DNA from: Cellulophaga sp. 20_2_10
Lineage (GTDB): Bacteria; Bacteroidota; Bacteroidia; Flavobacteriales; Flavobacteriaceae
DNA: 64,000 nt
Assembly: GCF_023476645.1 (NCBI RefSeq)
Contig: NZ_JAMCOJ010000003.1
Coordinates: 248,001-312,000 of the forward strand
Reading direction: 5' to 3'
The notes under the pieces are model-generated. The model worked only from the letters and a program-made list of their open reading frames with translations, searched no databases and was not told the origin of the DNA. Of the stretch, positions 43,458 through 56,169 are shown one piece after another. Made by a program: the position numbers and the translations under genes. Numbering within the stretch: position 1 is the stretch's first letter; the number at the start of each line of letters is the position of its first letter.

Positions 43458-44912
43458 TTATTTGTTGTCTTTTTCAAATTGACGCTTCTCTTTTAAGGGA
43501 GTAGTGTATTGTTCCATTTCTTTTTTTACCATTTCTGGAGTTCTATAACGATCCATACGGTCTATATCGTAATTCTCAAAACTTCTTTTTAACATCCAAA
43601 GTGGTCGCTGTAATGTAGACTCCCATTCAAACATTTTTTTAAACATAGATTTTACTTTGTCTGGATGTTTAAATGCAATATTGTTTTGTTCTGCAGTGTC
43701 TTTAGATAAATCATATAACTCTGCGGGTCTGTCTGCAAAGCGTATTAATTTCCAATCGCCCTCTCTGTAGGCAAGTCTTACTTCTTTTTTCCAAAATAGA
43801 GTATTGTGCGGTCTAGCATTATTTTCGCCATTTATAAAAGGCAAAAGATTAACACCGTCTATATCTTTTAAATCTTCAGTTTTTCCACCTCCTGCTGCGT
43901 AAAAAGTAGGTAATAAGTCTAAAGTGCTAACAGGGTAATTGTATTCAGATTTTGATTTTATCTGTTTTGGCCAACTGATTAAATAAGGCACTCTTATGCC
44001 GCCTTCTAGATGGTTAGATTTTGTACCGCTTAACGGTAAGTTTAAAGATGCATTTTTATCTGTTGGTCCGCCATTATCGTTAGAGAAAACTATAATTGTG
44101 TTTTTATCTAATCCAAGTTCTTTTAATTTGTTTATTACTTTGCCACAGGCTCTGTCGAGTGCTAAGGTCATAGCAGCTAACTCTTTTCGTTTACCGTATA
44201 AGTTAGGAAACTTTGCTAAATCTTCTTTTGTTGCTTGCATTGGTGTGTGTACAGCATTAAAAGCTAAGTATATAAAAAAAGGATTGTTTTTGTTTTTTTG
44301 AATAAACGAAACTGCTTCGTTTGCCAAGGCATCTGTTACGTACTTTGTTGGTTCTTGGTAATTGCCAAAACCTCTTTCCATTCTGTTATCTAAATTGGCT
44401 TTAGAAACATCATTGTAGCCAAAGTAACTACGCGCGCCACCTCTAAATCCGTAAAATTCATCAAAACCTCTTTTTGTTGGGTGGTAACGGTCGGCATCAC
44501 CTAAATGCCATTTGCCGTACATAGCAGTTTTGTAACCTAATTTTTTTAGGTAATCGGCAATCGTTAATTGGTCTAAAGGCAAACCCATATCGTCTGCTAC
44601 ATACTTAGAGTTGTTGCTCATGTACCCAGGGACATTTATTTCTTCATATCCAAAACGTTGTTGGTATTTACCTGTAATTAAGCCCGCTCTAGATGGTCCG
44701 CAAGTGGCATCTGTAACATAGCCTTGGGTAAATTTTGCCCCAGACTTTGCTAATTTATCAAGGTTTGGAGTCTTCATTACTGTACTGCCTTGAAATCCGA
44801 AATCTGCATAACCAGCATCATCAGAAAACAAGAAAACAATGTTTGGTTGTTTTTGTGCTTGTAGCTGTATAGCAACAAAAACTAATAATAGGTATAAAAT
44901 ACTTTTCTTCAT
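43458..44912 (-). CDS. S1-family sulfatase (probable S1_17-like)
   Basis: The start at 44912 gives a good signal peptide ([20 protein letters not shown]). A five-codon longer form is possible. Metal ligands [16 protein letters not shown], formylglycine motif C-G-P-S-R (about Cys71), [13 protein letters not shown] and FSNDNGGP are all present. In a carrageenan locus a sulfatase next to GH127 and GH129 would act on terminal sulfated galactose or anhydro-galactose. S1_17 is suggested by the gene order known from Zobellia, not by sequence alignment. Adjacent to GH127. Confidence 0.82.
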   Translation of the reverse strand: MKKSILYLLLVFVAIQLQAQKQPNIVFLFSDDAGYADFGFQGSTVMKTPNLDKLAKSGAKFTQGYVTDATCGPSRAGLITGKYQQRFGYEEINVPGYMSNNSKYVADDMGLPLDQLTIADYLKKLGYKTAMYGKWHLGDADRYHPTKRGFDEFYGFRGGARSYFGYNDVSKANLDNRMERGFGNYQEPTKYVTDALANEAVSFIQKNKNNPFFIYLAFNAVHTPMQATKEDLAKFPNLYGKRKELAAMTLALDRACGKVINKLKELGLDKNTIIVFSNDNGGPTDKNASLNLPLSGTKSNHLEGGIRVPYLISWPKQIKSKSEYNYPVSTLDLLPTFYAAGGGKTEDLKDIDGVNLLPFINGENNARPHNTLFWKKEVRLAYREGDWKLIRFADRPAELYDLSKDTAEQNNIAFKHPDKVKSMFKKMFEWESTLQRPLWMLKRSFENYDIDRMDRYRTPEMVKKEMEQYTTPLKEKRQFEKDNK

Positions 44913-45064
44913 TTGTGTGTGTCTCACTGTTAGGAATGAGTGAATTACAACAAATTAAAAGAAAAATATGATAAAACGATTAATGCAAATTACCTTGTTG
45001 TGGTATTATTTTAACTGTATTGATATGTTAAATAGATAAATTGGAGTTATTTAAACGTAGTTTG

Positions 45065-45385
45065 TTAATCTTTTATCTCCATAAATTCTACTGGTGCACC
45101 GTTGTGTTTTATAAAAGCTACACGCACGCCTTCGCCAGGAGAAAAAGTATCAACTAAAATATCTTTGCCTTGTAAAGCATCTTCCATGTTGTCTACAAAG
45201 TAAGCTATGTGTGGTACGGTACGCATTAACTCTGGCATTGGACTGTCAGCATCAAATTTCACCCATTCTATACTGTACTCGTCTTTATCAAACTCTGTGT
45301 AATGTATTTTTCCAGGTTCGTAAAAACCATCCCAATCTTTTTCTTCTGTAGTTGGTATTCCAATATGACTAAATTTATATTCCAT
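45065..45385 (-). CDS. VOC (glyoxalase/bleomycin resistance-like) family protein
   Basis: The 106-residue single-domain protein begins YKFSHIGIPTTE, with an early His typical of the VOC fold's first metal ligand. It has VPHIAYFVDNMEDALQGKDIL in the middle and ends in PVEFMEIKD, with the Glu ligand of the last strand. VOC enzymes bind a divalent metal and include epimerases, dioxygenases and lyases. Function here is unknown. It lies in the middle of the PUL between GH2 and sulfatase genes with 16 bp to the GH2 stop, so it probably acts on a carrageenan-derived compound. Confidence 0.65.
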   Translation of the reverse strand: MEYKFSHIGIPTTEEKDWDGFYEPGKIHYTEFDKDEYSIEWVKFDADSPMPELMRTVPHIAYFVDNMEDALQGKDILVDTFSPGEGVRVAFIKHNGAPVEFMEIKD

Positions 45386-45401
45386 TTTATTTTTATTAAA
45401 A

Positions 45402-48659
<3,258 letters not shown>

Positions 48660-50717
48660 TTAGTCTTCTAGCAAGCTAACTTGATAGCTTCCTTTATTAA
48701 TTTCACCATTTTCTCTGGTAACGTAATAGCCATAACCAGGAATCGTTTGTCCGTTTTCAATTTTCTGATCTACATTACCTACGTTAACAATTACAGTAGT
48801 GCCATTAGAAAATTTTGTGCGCTGTACTTTAAAATCTTTGCTTAGGTATTCGTGACTAACTAATTCTGCATAAAATGTTTCTTTGTGTATTGGTGCTACT
48901 AATTTGTTGGCCATTTTAATCATACTAGCCATGCCATTAAACTCATATGGAGCAAAGAAAATAGTTGTTCCTCTACCAAAAAGTATGCTACGTAATGACT
49001 TTATTCTAAAATCACCATTGTTAGTAACCTCGTTGTCTGGATCTTGTATTTTGCCAAATACGGCAATAGCATCATGATACACAAGACTAAAAAGTGGTGC
49101 TTTTTTGGATATATTTCCAAGTGGAGGATTACCTAAATAAGTCATACCTTCAAACATATCAAAATAAGGAATCCAAGCCTCTTGTCCATGTTCTGTCCCG
49201 TTTACAAGGTTTAAAGAATCTATATATTGAGCTAGTGCAATACGTCCCTCTTTCCCTTTTTCTCTGTACGCAGCAAATGTAATATCTGTAATATCTGCTT
49301 TTAAGTTTAACGCTTTTATTTCTTCAGTAATGTGTTTTTTTGCTAAGCCTAATTGATATTTACTATCTACACGTGCCCATCTGCTATTGGTTTCTTGCAG
49401 GTTTCCTTTAGCATCTTTCCACATAAATTCTGTTGAAAAATTTGGATCGTTCTCTAACAAAGCAGAGTAGGAGTGGTATGATGAGTATAAGTAACCATAT
49501 TTGTTAGTTAAGTCTACTGCTTCTTTAAGTTTTTTAACGCCACCAAGTTCTTCACTTATTGGCCAATTGTTAGGTACGTAGTTAGAGAAAGTTCCCCAAG
49601 CGTGTATAAAAGCATTGTCTACTTTTAATGTGTCATGTATTGTAGTAATCATATCTTTTAAATCGTCAAAAGTAAAAGCCATACCAGGCATATTTACATA
49701 ATGAGGATAGCCACCGTAAATACCAAAATAGATAGAACCCGGTAGTTTATCTACATCTGGGTTTCTTGCTAGTTTATCTTTTAAAGAAACAAAATGACCA
49801 CGTTTTTTAGCTTCTTTTCTGTATTCTTTAGCCATATCTACGTAATCTCCATTTGGAATAAAAGAGTAGGTTATACCGCCAATTGTTTGGTTGGGTTTTG
49901 ATATGTCCCATACAGGATCTAAAAACTGTATTCTTTGGTAGGTAGACATTTTACCATCTGCATTAAATAAATACTGACCGTTATTATTAATGTTAAAAAA
50001 TAGTTTTGGTCTTACGTCTTTATCAATAATACCAACAACAGCAGATTTTTTATTGTAGGTTCCCCACCAAGGCATAGATAAACCAGTGCCATTGTTAAAA
50101 AGATCTAAAGTGCCAATAGATTTACCGTTATATGTGGTATCATCCCACTTACAAAATCGACCTCCGTTCATTGGAAAAATATAAGACGGACAAATAACGC
50201 CTTGCTTTTGTGGTATTACTGCAGCTCCTATATCTTGGTCTGTTTTTAAACTAAAGTGACGAGATGGATACCTTAAACTTATTAGTTTGTGGTTGCTAGA
50301 ATTGTAGCTTATAATTTCTGCTCTTAATTTAGATGTTTTGGTGTCTAAACTTAATCTAGTTTGTAGTGTTACACCTTTGGCTATAGAGCCATCGTTAAAA
50401 GTAGGATTGCTAAATGTGATGACAACCGTATTCTTATCTTTTTTAGTCAGTTCAATTTTTTTACTGTTAGATATGTTTACTGTTTGCTTGGCTTTTTTGC
50501 TATCTAAAAGTGTTAATAGACCAGCAGCATTTTCCCAAGGATCTGGATTCCAAACTTGACCTGAATTTTTTTCAACCACGGTAAAATTTCCTGTAGTATT
50601 ATCTACGGTAACTTTAACTTTGCTATCTTCTAGTACTACTGGATTTTGTGCATGTAAAAAACCTGAATGTATCAATAAGATAATGGAGGTTAAGAGAATT
50701 TTTTTAATAATTTTCAT
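48660..50717 (-). CDS. GH129 family glycoside hydrolase (probable 3,6-anhydro-D-galactosidase)
   Basis: The 685-residue protein has a signal peptide (LLTSIILLIHSGFLHAQ), an N-terminal beta-sandwich-like part and a (beta/alpha)8-like core with IHAWGTFSNYVPNNWPISEEL, YGYLYSSYHSYSALL, then DITDITFAAYREKGKEGR and GTEHGQEAWIPYFDMFEG. This is the layout of GH129, a family that includes a Bifidobacterium alpha-N-acetylgalactosaminidase and Zobellia alpha-1,3-(3,6-anhydro)-D-galactosidases. The D-anhydro-galactose pathway next to it supports the second activity. Its start overlaps the aldolase stop by four bases (ATGA), so it is coupled to the sugar acid genes. Catalytic residues are not pinned down here. 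Confidence 0.8.
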   Translation of the reverse strand: MKIIKKILLTSIILLIHSGFLHAQNPVVLEDSKVKVTVDNTTGNFTVVEKNSGQVWNPDPWENAAGLLTLLDSKKAKQTVNISNSKKIELTKKDKNTVVITFSNPTFNDGSIAKGVTLQTRLSLDTKTSKLRAEIISYNSSNHKLISLRYPSRHFSLKTDQDIGAAVIPQKQGVICPSYIFPMNGGRFCKWDDTTYNGKSIGTLDLFNNGTGLSMPWWGTYNKKSAVVGIIDKDVRPKLFFNINNNGQYLFNADGKMSTYQRIQFLDPVWDISKPNQTIGGITYSFIPNGDYVDMAKEYRKEAKKRGHFVSLKDKLARNPDVDKLPGSIYFGIYGGYPHYVNMPGMAFTFDDLKDMITTIHDTLKVDNAFIHAWGTFSNYVPNNWPISEELGGVKKLKEAVDLTNKYGYLYSSYHSYSALLENDPNFSTEFMWKDAKGNLQETNSRWARVDSKYQLGLAKKHITEEIKALNLKADITDITFAAYREKGKEGRIALAQYIDSLNLVNGTEHGQEAWIPYFDMFEGMTYLGNPPLGNISKKAPLFSLVYHDAIAVFGKIQDPDNEVTNNGDFRIKSLRSILFGRGTTIFFAPYEFNGMASMIKMANKLVAPIHKETFYAELVSHEYLSKDFKVQRTKFSNGTTVIVNVGNVDQKIENGQTIPGYGYYVTRENGEINKGSYQVSLLED

Positions 50718-51385
50718 AGTTTGGTTTTTGTAGTTCTCAATTGTAAGTATGCTTTAATCTCTGCTTTAATATTTTTAAAATGTTCTGCTAAACCATTAAA
50801 ATCATTGTTTTTGATAAGCTCTTTGTCTAGTAGGGAGCTGCCCATGCCAACACCAGTTGCACCTGCGGCAAAAAATGAAGCAATATTTTCTTTAGTAACA
50901 CCACCCGTAGGTAGTACTTTTATTTTATTTAATGGTGCTAGTATGTCTTTTACAAAAGTAGGACCTAGCTGTGTAGCAGGAAAGATTTTTACCTCGGAAG
51001 CACCCAAAGACCAAGCTTTGTAAATTTCTGAAGGAGAGTAAGCGCCCGGGAAAATAGGAATACCATCTGCTACTGCTTTTTTTATAACTTCTTCATTAAT
51101 TATAGGGGTTACAATAAATTGTGCCCCTGCAGAAATAGCATTGTTATAATCTTCTATAGAGCAAACTGTACCTGCGCCAACATTTAAATTTGGAAATTTA
51201 GATTGTATTTCTGTAATAATTTCTGTAGCGCCAACAGTGTTCATTGTTATTTCTATGGTAGATAAACCAGCTGTAACGTACGCGTTGGCGATACCTATAA
51301 TTGTTTCTAAAGGTAGGTTTCTAACAATACCTACAATTGGTGCTTTGTTGTGTAATTTCCAGTTAAAGGGTTTGTGCGTTTTCAT
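50714..51385 (-). CDS. dauD: 2-keto-3-deoxy-6-phosphogalactonate aldolase
   Basis: The 223-residue class I aldolase has the KDPG/KDPGal aldolase signature: Glu45 (STIEITMN), GAGTVCS, the FPGAYSP segment and the Schiff-base Lys133 (ASEVKIFPA), followed by LPTGGVTKENIASFF. It cleaves 2-keto-3-deoxy-6-phosphogalactonate to pyruvate and glyceraldehyde-3-phosphate in the cytoplasm. It follows the kinase with a 23-base overlap and precedes GH129, the order of the carrageenan pathway. The symbol follows the dau genes of the D-anhydro-galactose pathway; the family alone would allow KDPG aldolase. Confidence 0.85.
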   Translation of the reverse strand: MKTHKPFNWKLHNKAPIVGIVRNLPLETIIGIANAYVTAGLSTIEITMNTVGATEIITEIQSKFPNLNVGAGTVCSIEDYNNAISAGAQFIVTPIINEEVIKKAVADGIPIFPGAYSPSEIYKAWSLGASEVKIFPATQLGPTFVKDILAPLNKIKVLPTGGVTKENIASFFAAGATGVGMGSSLLDKELIKNNDFNGLAEHFKNIKAEIKAYLQLRTTKTKL

Positions 51386-52322
51386 ATTGTAATAAAATTT
51401 TCTTTTGACCTAATAACAATGCATTCTCTAATATTTTATCATCTAAGAGAATTAGGTGTTTTGGATTAATTATTTGCTTTAAGGCTATTTTGTATAGGCT
51501 AAAAACGGGATCGGGTGCTACTAAAAATATGTTTTCGGTAGTTTCTTCTAAGTAGCTAATTTCATCACCAATTAAAAGTCCACTTAAAAAATAATAATTT
51601 TCTTCTTTTGTTCTAATTTGAAGTAAATCCTTAGCTCTAATTGAAAATAAACTAACACTTAATTGTGCTTGTAGTCCAAGTTGAACACCTTCTAGAAAAG
51701 GTTTTTCTAGAACAGTTGATGAGGTAGTGCTAACCGAATTAACTAAGATGCTTTTTTTAGAAAGTATCTCAAATAATTCACCAGTCATATAGTTCTTTAA
51801 TTCAGTGTAAATTCCGTTGTTGTATGTAATGTGTTTACTGTGTGTTCCTGGTAGTAAAAGAACTCCTTTTTTGTATTTTTTTAATTCTTGTTCTAATCCT
51901 ATGGCCTGTATTTCTTCGCCACGCATCATTCCGGAACTGGTTTTAGCTCCAGAAACTAAAAGTACTTCTAGGTGGTTGTTAAAAATTAAATGTTTCCAAA
52001 TTAAATTATTTCCTGAAGCATTTAAAGGAAAATCGGCATAGTTAAGCTCAAACAAACCAATATTGGCAGATGCCATACCTGCGGCAACAATTAAATGTTT
52101 TTGATGCTCCTTAGGTAGGCTAGATACTTGTTCTTTTAAGTAATCTGCAAAAAACTGTGTTTGCTCTTTTTCTCGTTGTTTGGAGAATTTTTCATAGAGA
52201 GATTTTATTCCACAATCTGTTTTGTGCTCTACAATAATAGTAAGCGTATTTGTTTCTATAACACGCAACCTAAAGTTAGATGTTCCCCAATCGCAACTAA
52301 TAAAATAATCTGGTAGTGCCAT
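51363..52322 (-). CDS. dauC: 2-keto-3-deoxygalactonate kinase
   Basis: The 319-residue protein is a DgoK-type kinase: ISCDWGTSNFRLRVIE at the N-terminus (phosphate-binding), GMASANIGLFELNYADFPL, GMMRGEEIQAIGL and LLLPGTHSKHI. It phosphorylates 2-keto-3-deoxygalactonate, the product of the cycloisomerase, and feeds the downstream aldolase. Its ATG starts immediately after the aldehyde dehydrogenase stop, and it overlaps the aldolase by 23 bp, so the block is a tight operon. It is the kinase of the D-anhydro-galactose route as in Zobellia, by context. Confidence 0.87.
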   Translation of the reverse strand: MALPDYFISCDWGTSNFRLRVIETNTLTIIVEHKTDCGIKSLYEKFSKQREKEQTQFFADYLKEQVSSLPKEHQKHLIVAAGMASANIGLFELNYADFPLNASGNNLIWKHLIFNNHLEVLLVSGAKTSSGMMRGEEIQAIGLEQELKKYKKGVLLLPGTHSKHITYNNGIYTELKNYMTGELFEILSKKSILVNSVSTTSSTVLEKPFLEGVQLGLQAQLSVSLFSIRAKDLLQIRTKEENYYFLSGLLIGDEISYLEETTENIFLVAPDPVFSLYKIALKQIINPKHLILLDDKILENALLLGQKKILLQYENAQTL

Positions 52323-53771
52323 TTAGTTTAATGCTTTAGTAACTCTTTTTTTAATTAAATAATCATCTAATGCATAGGTAGAACAGTCTACACCAATACC
52401 GCTGTTTTTTACACCACCGTGTGGCAAGTAAATATCATACTTAACTCCGTTTAGTTGTACTTCTCCAAATTCTAATTTGTTTGCAAAGTAGGCAAGAGTT
52501 TCGTCGTTTTTAGAAAATACATACGATGCTAAACCTGCATCTGTATTGTTAGCTAATTCTATAACTTCTTCTTTTGTCGTAAACGGAACAATAAATGCTA
52601 CAGGCCCAAAAACTTCCTGTTGTAGAATTTCTGGATTAGAGTTTTTAAATGTTATTGCTGTAGGTTCAAAATAATAACCAGGTTGGTCTATTGTTTTACC
52701 ACCGTACTGTATTTCTCCGCCTTGTTTAACAGCTTCGTTAACTATGTGTTGTACTTTAACTACAGATTGCCTGTTGGTTAAAGGTCCCATTTGTGGCTTA
52801 TTTTCTTTACCAAAACCAATAGTTGTATTTTTAAATTTATCTACAATACCTTCTGTGAATTTTTTGATCACAGACTTGTGAATGTAAAACCTGTTTGGAG
52901 CAACACATATTTGTCCTGTATTGCCAACTTTTAATGCTGCACCTATATTAATTGCAAGTTCTAAATCTGCATCGTCAAAAACAATAAAGGGGGCGTTGCC
53001 ACCACACTCCATACTGTATCTTTTTATAGACGTTTTACTGCTTTGCTCTATTAATTTTTGAGCAGTTTCTGTAGAGCCAATCATTGTTATTAAGCGCGGA
53101 ATTTTACTTTCGCAGAGCGGAATGCCTACGTTAGATACATCACCACAAATAACTGTAACGACACCTTTTGGAAAGTCAATTTCGTGACAAATTTCTCCTA
53201 TAATATATGCAGATAGTGGTGAGAATTCTGAAGGTTTAAGTATCACACTACAGCCAGCAGCTAATGCAGGTCCTAGTTTAAAACCTAAATTTAATAAAGG
53301 AAAGTTATAAGCTAAAAAGGCAACGCCAACACCAAGAGGTTGTGAAACAATTTTATGTTCGTGTGAGCCTTCTTTGTCTTCTATTTCTATATCGTGGCGT
53401 TTTGCAATTTCTTCAGAATAGTATTCTAGAGAATTGGTAATACTTGTTAGGTCTTCTTCACTTCCTTCCCAAGTTTTCCCCATTTCATGCATTATACTAC
53501 TGCGCAGTACATCACTTTTTTCTAGAATTTTAGTTCGTAGTTTGCCTATCCAATTTAAGCGTTCTGTTAAAGGTAGGTTAGACCAGTATTTAAATCCTTC
53601 TTGTGCAGTTGTTAAAGCTAATTCTGTATCTTCTTTGCTTGCCCAGGCAATGTTTGCAACAGGTTTTTCATCAGCAGGACATATTACATCAAAAGATGCC
53701 CCATTAGAAGCATCCCTTAATTCTCCATTTATATATAATTTTTTATTACCGAATTCCAAATCTTTTTTCAT
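52323..53771 (-). CDS. dauA: NAD(P)-dependent aldehyde dehydrogenase (probable 3,6-anhydro-D-galactose dehydrogenase)
   Basis: The start at 53771 (MKKDLEFGNKKLYINGE) is preferred over 53792, which lies deeper in the upstream gene. The ALDH fold is complete: AYNFPLL with the conserved Asn, KPSEFSPL, GST, MECGGNAPF with the general base Glu255, and GNTGQICVAPNR with the nucleophile Cys289. In the carrageenan pathway an ALDH oxidises 3,6-anhydro-D-galactose to the 3,6-anhydro-galactonate acid in the cytoplasm. It overlaps the cycloisomerase by 26 bp. Specificity is from context; related enzymes act on other aldehydes such as succinate semialdehyde. Confidence 0.82.
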   Translation of the reverse strand: MKKDLEFGNKKLYINGELRDASNGASFDVICPADEKPVANIAWASKEDTELALTTAQEGFKYWSNLPLTERLNWIGKLRTKILEKSDVLRSSIMHEMGKTWEGSEEDLTSITNSLEYYSEEIAKRHDIEIEDKEGSHEHKIVSQPLGVGVAFLAYNFPLLNLGFKLGPALAAGCSVILKPSEFSPLSAYIIGEICHEIDFPKGVVTVICGDVSNVGIPLCESKIPRLITMIGSTETAQKLIEQSSKTSIKRYSMECGGNAPFIVFDDADLELAINIGAALKVGNTGQICVAPNRFYIHKSVIKKFTEGIVDKFKNTTIGFGKENKPQMGPLTNRQSVVKVQHIVNEAVKQGGEIQYGGKTIDQPGYYFEPTAITFKNSNPEILQQEVFGPVAFIVPFTTKEEVIELANNTDAGLASYVFSKNDETLAYFANKLEFGEVQLNGVKYDIYLPHGGVKNSGIGVDCSTYALDDYLIKKRVTKALN

Positions 53772-54912
53772 TGTAGTGAGTTTCTTTGTCAAGGTATTTT
53801 TCTAATTCGTCCATATTTACATCCACACCTAAACCAGGAGTATTAGGAACGGTTAATAATCCGTTATCTACCGTAAGATCGCATTTTGTAACTATATCTC
53901 GCAGTGCATTTTCAGACCTATCTAATTCCATTGTTGGCAGATCATTGTACATTCTGCCAGGATTCTTATCTAGATTACCAACAAAATGAGCTGCAGCACT
54001 AATAGCAATCCAGGTACCCCAAGAATGTGGTACAATATCTTTATTAAATGCTTGGGCAAGAGTCGCAATTCTTTTGGCTTCTGTTAAGCCTCCGGAAGCA
54101 CAAATATCAGGTTGTGCAATGTCTACACATTCATTTTCTAATAATCTTTTAAATCCAAATTTTAGATACTCGCACTCGCCGCCAGCAATTGGTATTGTTG
54201 TATTTTCTCTTAGTTTTCTGTATCCTTCGTAATCTTCAGGAGATACTGGTTCTTCAAACCAAGAAATATTATATTTTTCTACTTTTCTGCAAAGTTCTAT
54301 GGCTTCTTGGTAGCTATAGGCGTGGTTGGCATCTATCATTAATCTAATATCATTGCCAATTGCATTACGTATTGCAGCTACATATTTTACATCTTCTTCA
54401 ATGCTTAAGCCAACTTTCATTTTTATCGCTTTAAAACCTTGAGACTTGTACAGCTTTGCTTCTTCGATTAAAACTTTTTCTAAATTATCTACGCGAGTAA
54501 AATACAATCCGGTAGCGTATGGTTGTATAATAGGGTTTTTTAATCCGCCTAAAAGAACGGCAACAGACTTATTTAGTATTTTTCCTTTAATATCCCATAA
54601 AGCAACATCAATAGCACTTAGCGCTGCTTGTAGGCTTCCGCTTCTGGCATAATCCATAGATCTTCTATACATTTCTTGCCATAAAACCTCGTGTTCAATG
54701 GCTTGTTTGCCTATTAAAAAAGGTTTAAAAAACTCTATACCTGCTTTAATTACGCCTGCAGGCCCATAGCCTTCTCCCCAACCATAAGTGCCGTCTTCTA
54801 ATGTAATTTTTACAAGACATATTTTCCTAGTGTTGTACTGCCATTGCGAAAAGTAAAAGGGAGTATCCAACTCATGGCTGATTACGTAAGGCTCTATGTT
54901 TTTTATCTTCAT
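53746..54912 (-). CDS. dauB: Enolase-superfamily cycloisomerase (probable 3,6-anhydro-D-galactonate cycloisomerase)
   Basis: The 388-residue protein is a mandelate racemase/muconate lactonising enzyme-type TIM barrel. The K-x-K base (FKAIKMKVG), metal ligands Asp (LMIDANHAYS), Glu (WFEEPVSPED) and Glu (IAGGECEY), and the opposite base His (DIVPHSWGTW) are all in place. In anhydro-galactose catabolism such an enzyme converts 3,6-anhydro-galactonate to 2-keto-3-deoxygalactonate. The next three genes encode the steps on either side. A sugar-acid dehydratase activity is the alternative, and the locus favours the cycloisomerase. Confidence 0.83.
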   Translation of the reverse strand: MKIKNIEPYVISHELDTPFYFSQWQYNTRKICLVKITLEDGTYGWGEGYGPAGVIKAGIEFFKPFLIGKQAIEHEVLWQEMYRRSMDYARSGSLQAALSAIDVALWDIKGKILNKSVAVLLGGLKNPIIQPYATGLYFTRVDNLEKVLIEEAKLYKSQGFKAIKMKVGLSIEEDVKYVAAIRNAIGNDIRLMIDANHAYSYQEAIELCRKVEKYNISWFEEPVSPEDYEGYRKLRENTTIPIAGGECEYLKFGFKRLLENECVDIAQPDICASGGLTEAKRIATLAQAFNKDIVPHSWGTWIAISAAAHFVGNLDKNPGRMYNDLPTMELDRSENALRDIVTKCDLTVDNGLLTVPNTPGLGVDVNMDELEKYLDKETHYNEKRFGIR

Positions 54913-54995
54913 ACCAAAGTGGATTTTTGTGATCCTAAAAGTTTATAAAACGATTAGGGCTGTGTTTTTATAATTATGGTTAATGTGTATTGTCT

Positions 54996-56006
54996 TTAAT
55001 AATTGGCGTATCCTAGAATACATATTGCTGTAATAAGGACTGCTAGTCCGCCCATAAGAATTTTAAAAGGGCCTTTCGCATTTTTCCATTCTCCTGCTCT
55101 GTATGCCCAGATATTACTTATTATAAGAGCTAGGCCTAATAGAATTGGCCAGCCAATAACAGGACCTAAATCTCCCATTAAAGCTGCGCCTTGGCCATAT
55201 ACGCCAAGTGCCGCAAACCAGAAAACACCAGTGGCAATGGCCCACAGATATGCTTTTTTACTATTTTTTACTTTAAAAGAACTCCACGTATTGTTTTTTG
55301 CTAATCTGTAAATAGCATAACCGCCATTCATTGCAAATGCTCCTATTAAAACAACAACCCAAGATGCTAAACTTGCATTTTGTGCACTTGTTCCATAATT
55401 GTCTACAGCTATTTTTGCTACTGGAGCAGCATTAGAGAAGCCTACATTTAAAAAGGCAGATAGTACACCCGAAGCAACAGCGATTAGTACGCCTATTTTT
55501 ATAGATTTATTATTAGAGTCTGTGTTCTTATTTTTAAGTTTGTCTCTTTTTACGCCAGCAATTGCGGTGATGCCCACGCCAATAAGAAGTAATAGAACAC
55601 CTGTTAATATAATTGGAAATGATGGCTGAGAAAAAGCACCTTCCATTTGAAATAATGGAATAATACAGCCCATTGAAGCCGCTAGTCCCATAACAATACC
55701 ATAGGTAATAGATATTCCTGTTTTTTCTACGCTAACACCAAAAAGAATACCTCCAATTCCCCATAGGAAACCATATAGAGCAGCTGTCCAAAAAGTGCTA
55801 GAATCTGTGCTGGCTATAACGCTAAATAAATCTGGAATAACAATTAAAGCCCATACAAGAGGAATAAGAATCATAGCAACAAAAGCTTGTATAAGCCACC
55901 AAGCCTCCCATTTAAGTGGAGCCATATATTTCATTCCTAGTCCAAAAGTTCCTTGAAAAAAACTTGCAAATACAACGAGTATAATTGCTAGTGAGTATGC
56001 ATCCAT
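54996..56006 (-). CDS. RhaT-family sugar:proton symporter
   Basis: The 336-residue inner membrane protein has ten hydrophobic helices and the DMT/RhaT layout: an early FFQGTFGLGMKYM, WGIGGILFGVSVEKTGISITYGIVMG, and GLIGWPILLGLALIISNIWAYRAGEWK near the C-terminus. RhaT carries L-rhamnose with protons. In PULs the family also imports other monosaccharides. Here it is placed right before the anhydro-galactose genes, so 3,6-anhydro-D-galactose or galactose are likely substrates. It follows the GntP gene in the same direction. Confidence 0.85.
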   Translation of the reverse strand: MDAYSLAIILVVFASFFQGTFGLGMKYMAPLKWEAWWLIQAFVAMILIPLVWALIVIPDLFSVIASTDSSTFWTAALYGFLWGIGGILFGVSVEKTGISITYGIVMGLAASMGCIIPLFQMEGAFSQPSFPIILTGVLLLLIGVGITAIAGVKRDKLKNKNTDSNNKSIKIGVLIAVASGVLSAFLNVGFSNAAPVAKIAVDNYGTSAQNASLASWVVVLIGAFAMNGGYAIYRLAKNNTWSSFKVKNSKKAYLWAIATGVFWFAALGVYGQGAALMGDLGPVIGWPILLGLALIISNIWAYRAGEWKNAKGPFKILMGGLAVLITAICILGYANY

Positions 56007-56169
56007 TTTAATGTGGTTTTTTGTGTTAGTTGAAGGTATGGCAAGCGTGTGAGTAAATAACTCGTCATCCTTGTATCACAAAGAAACCCTAATATTAAAT
56101 GTGCGTATTGAAGAATTTTACCTTAGAGCGGCATTATTTTACCCTATAAGCACAAAATTGACAATTGTT

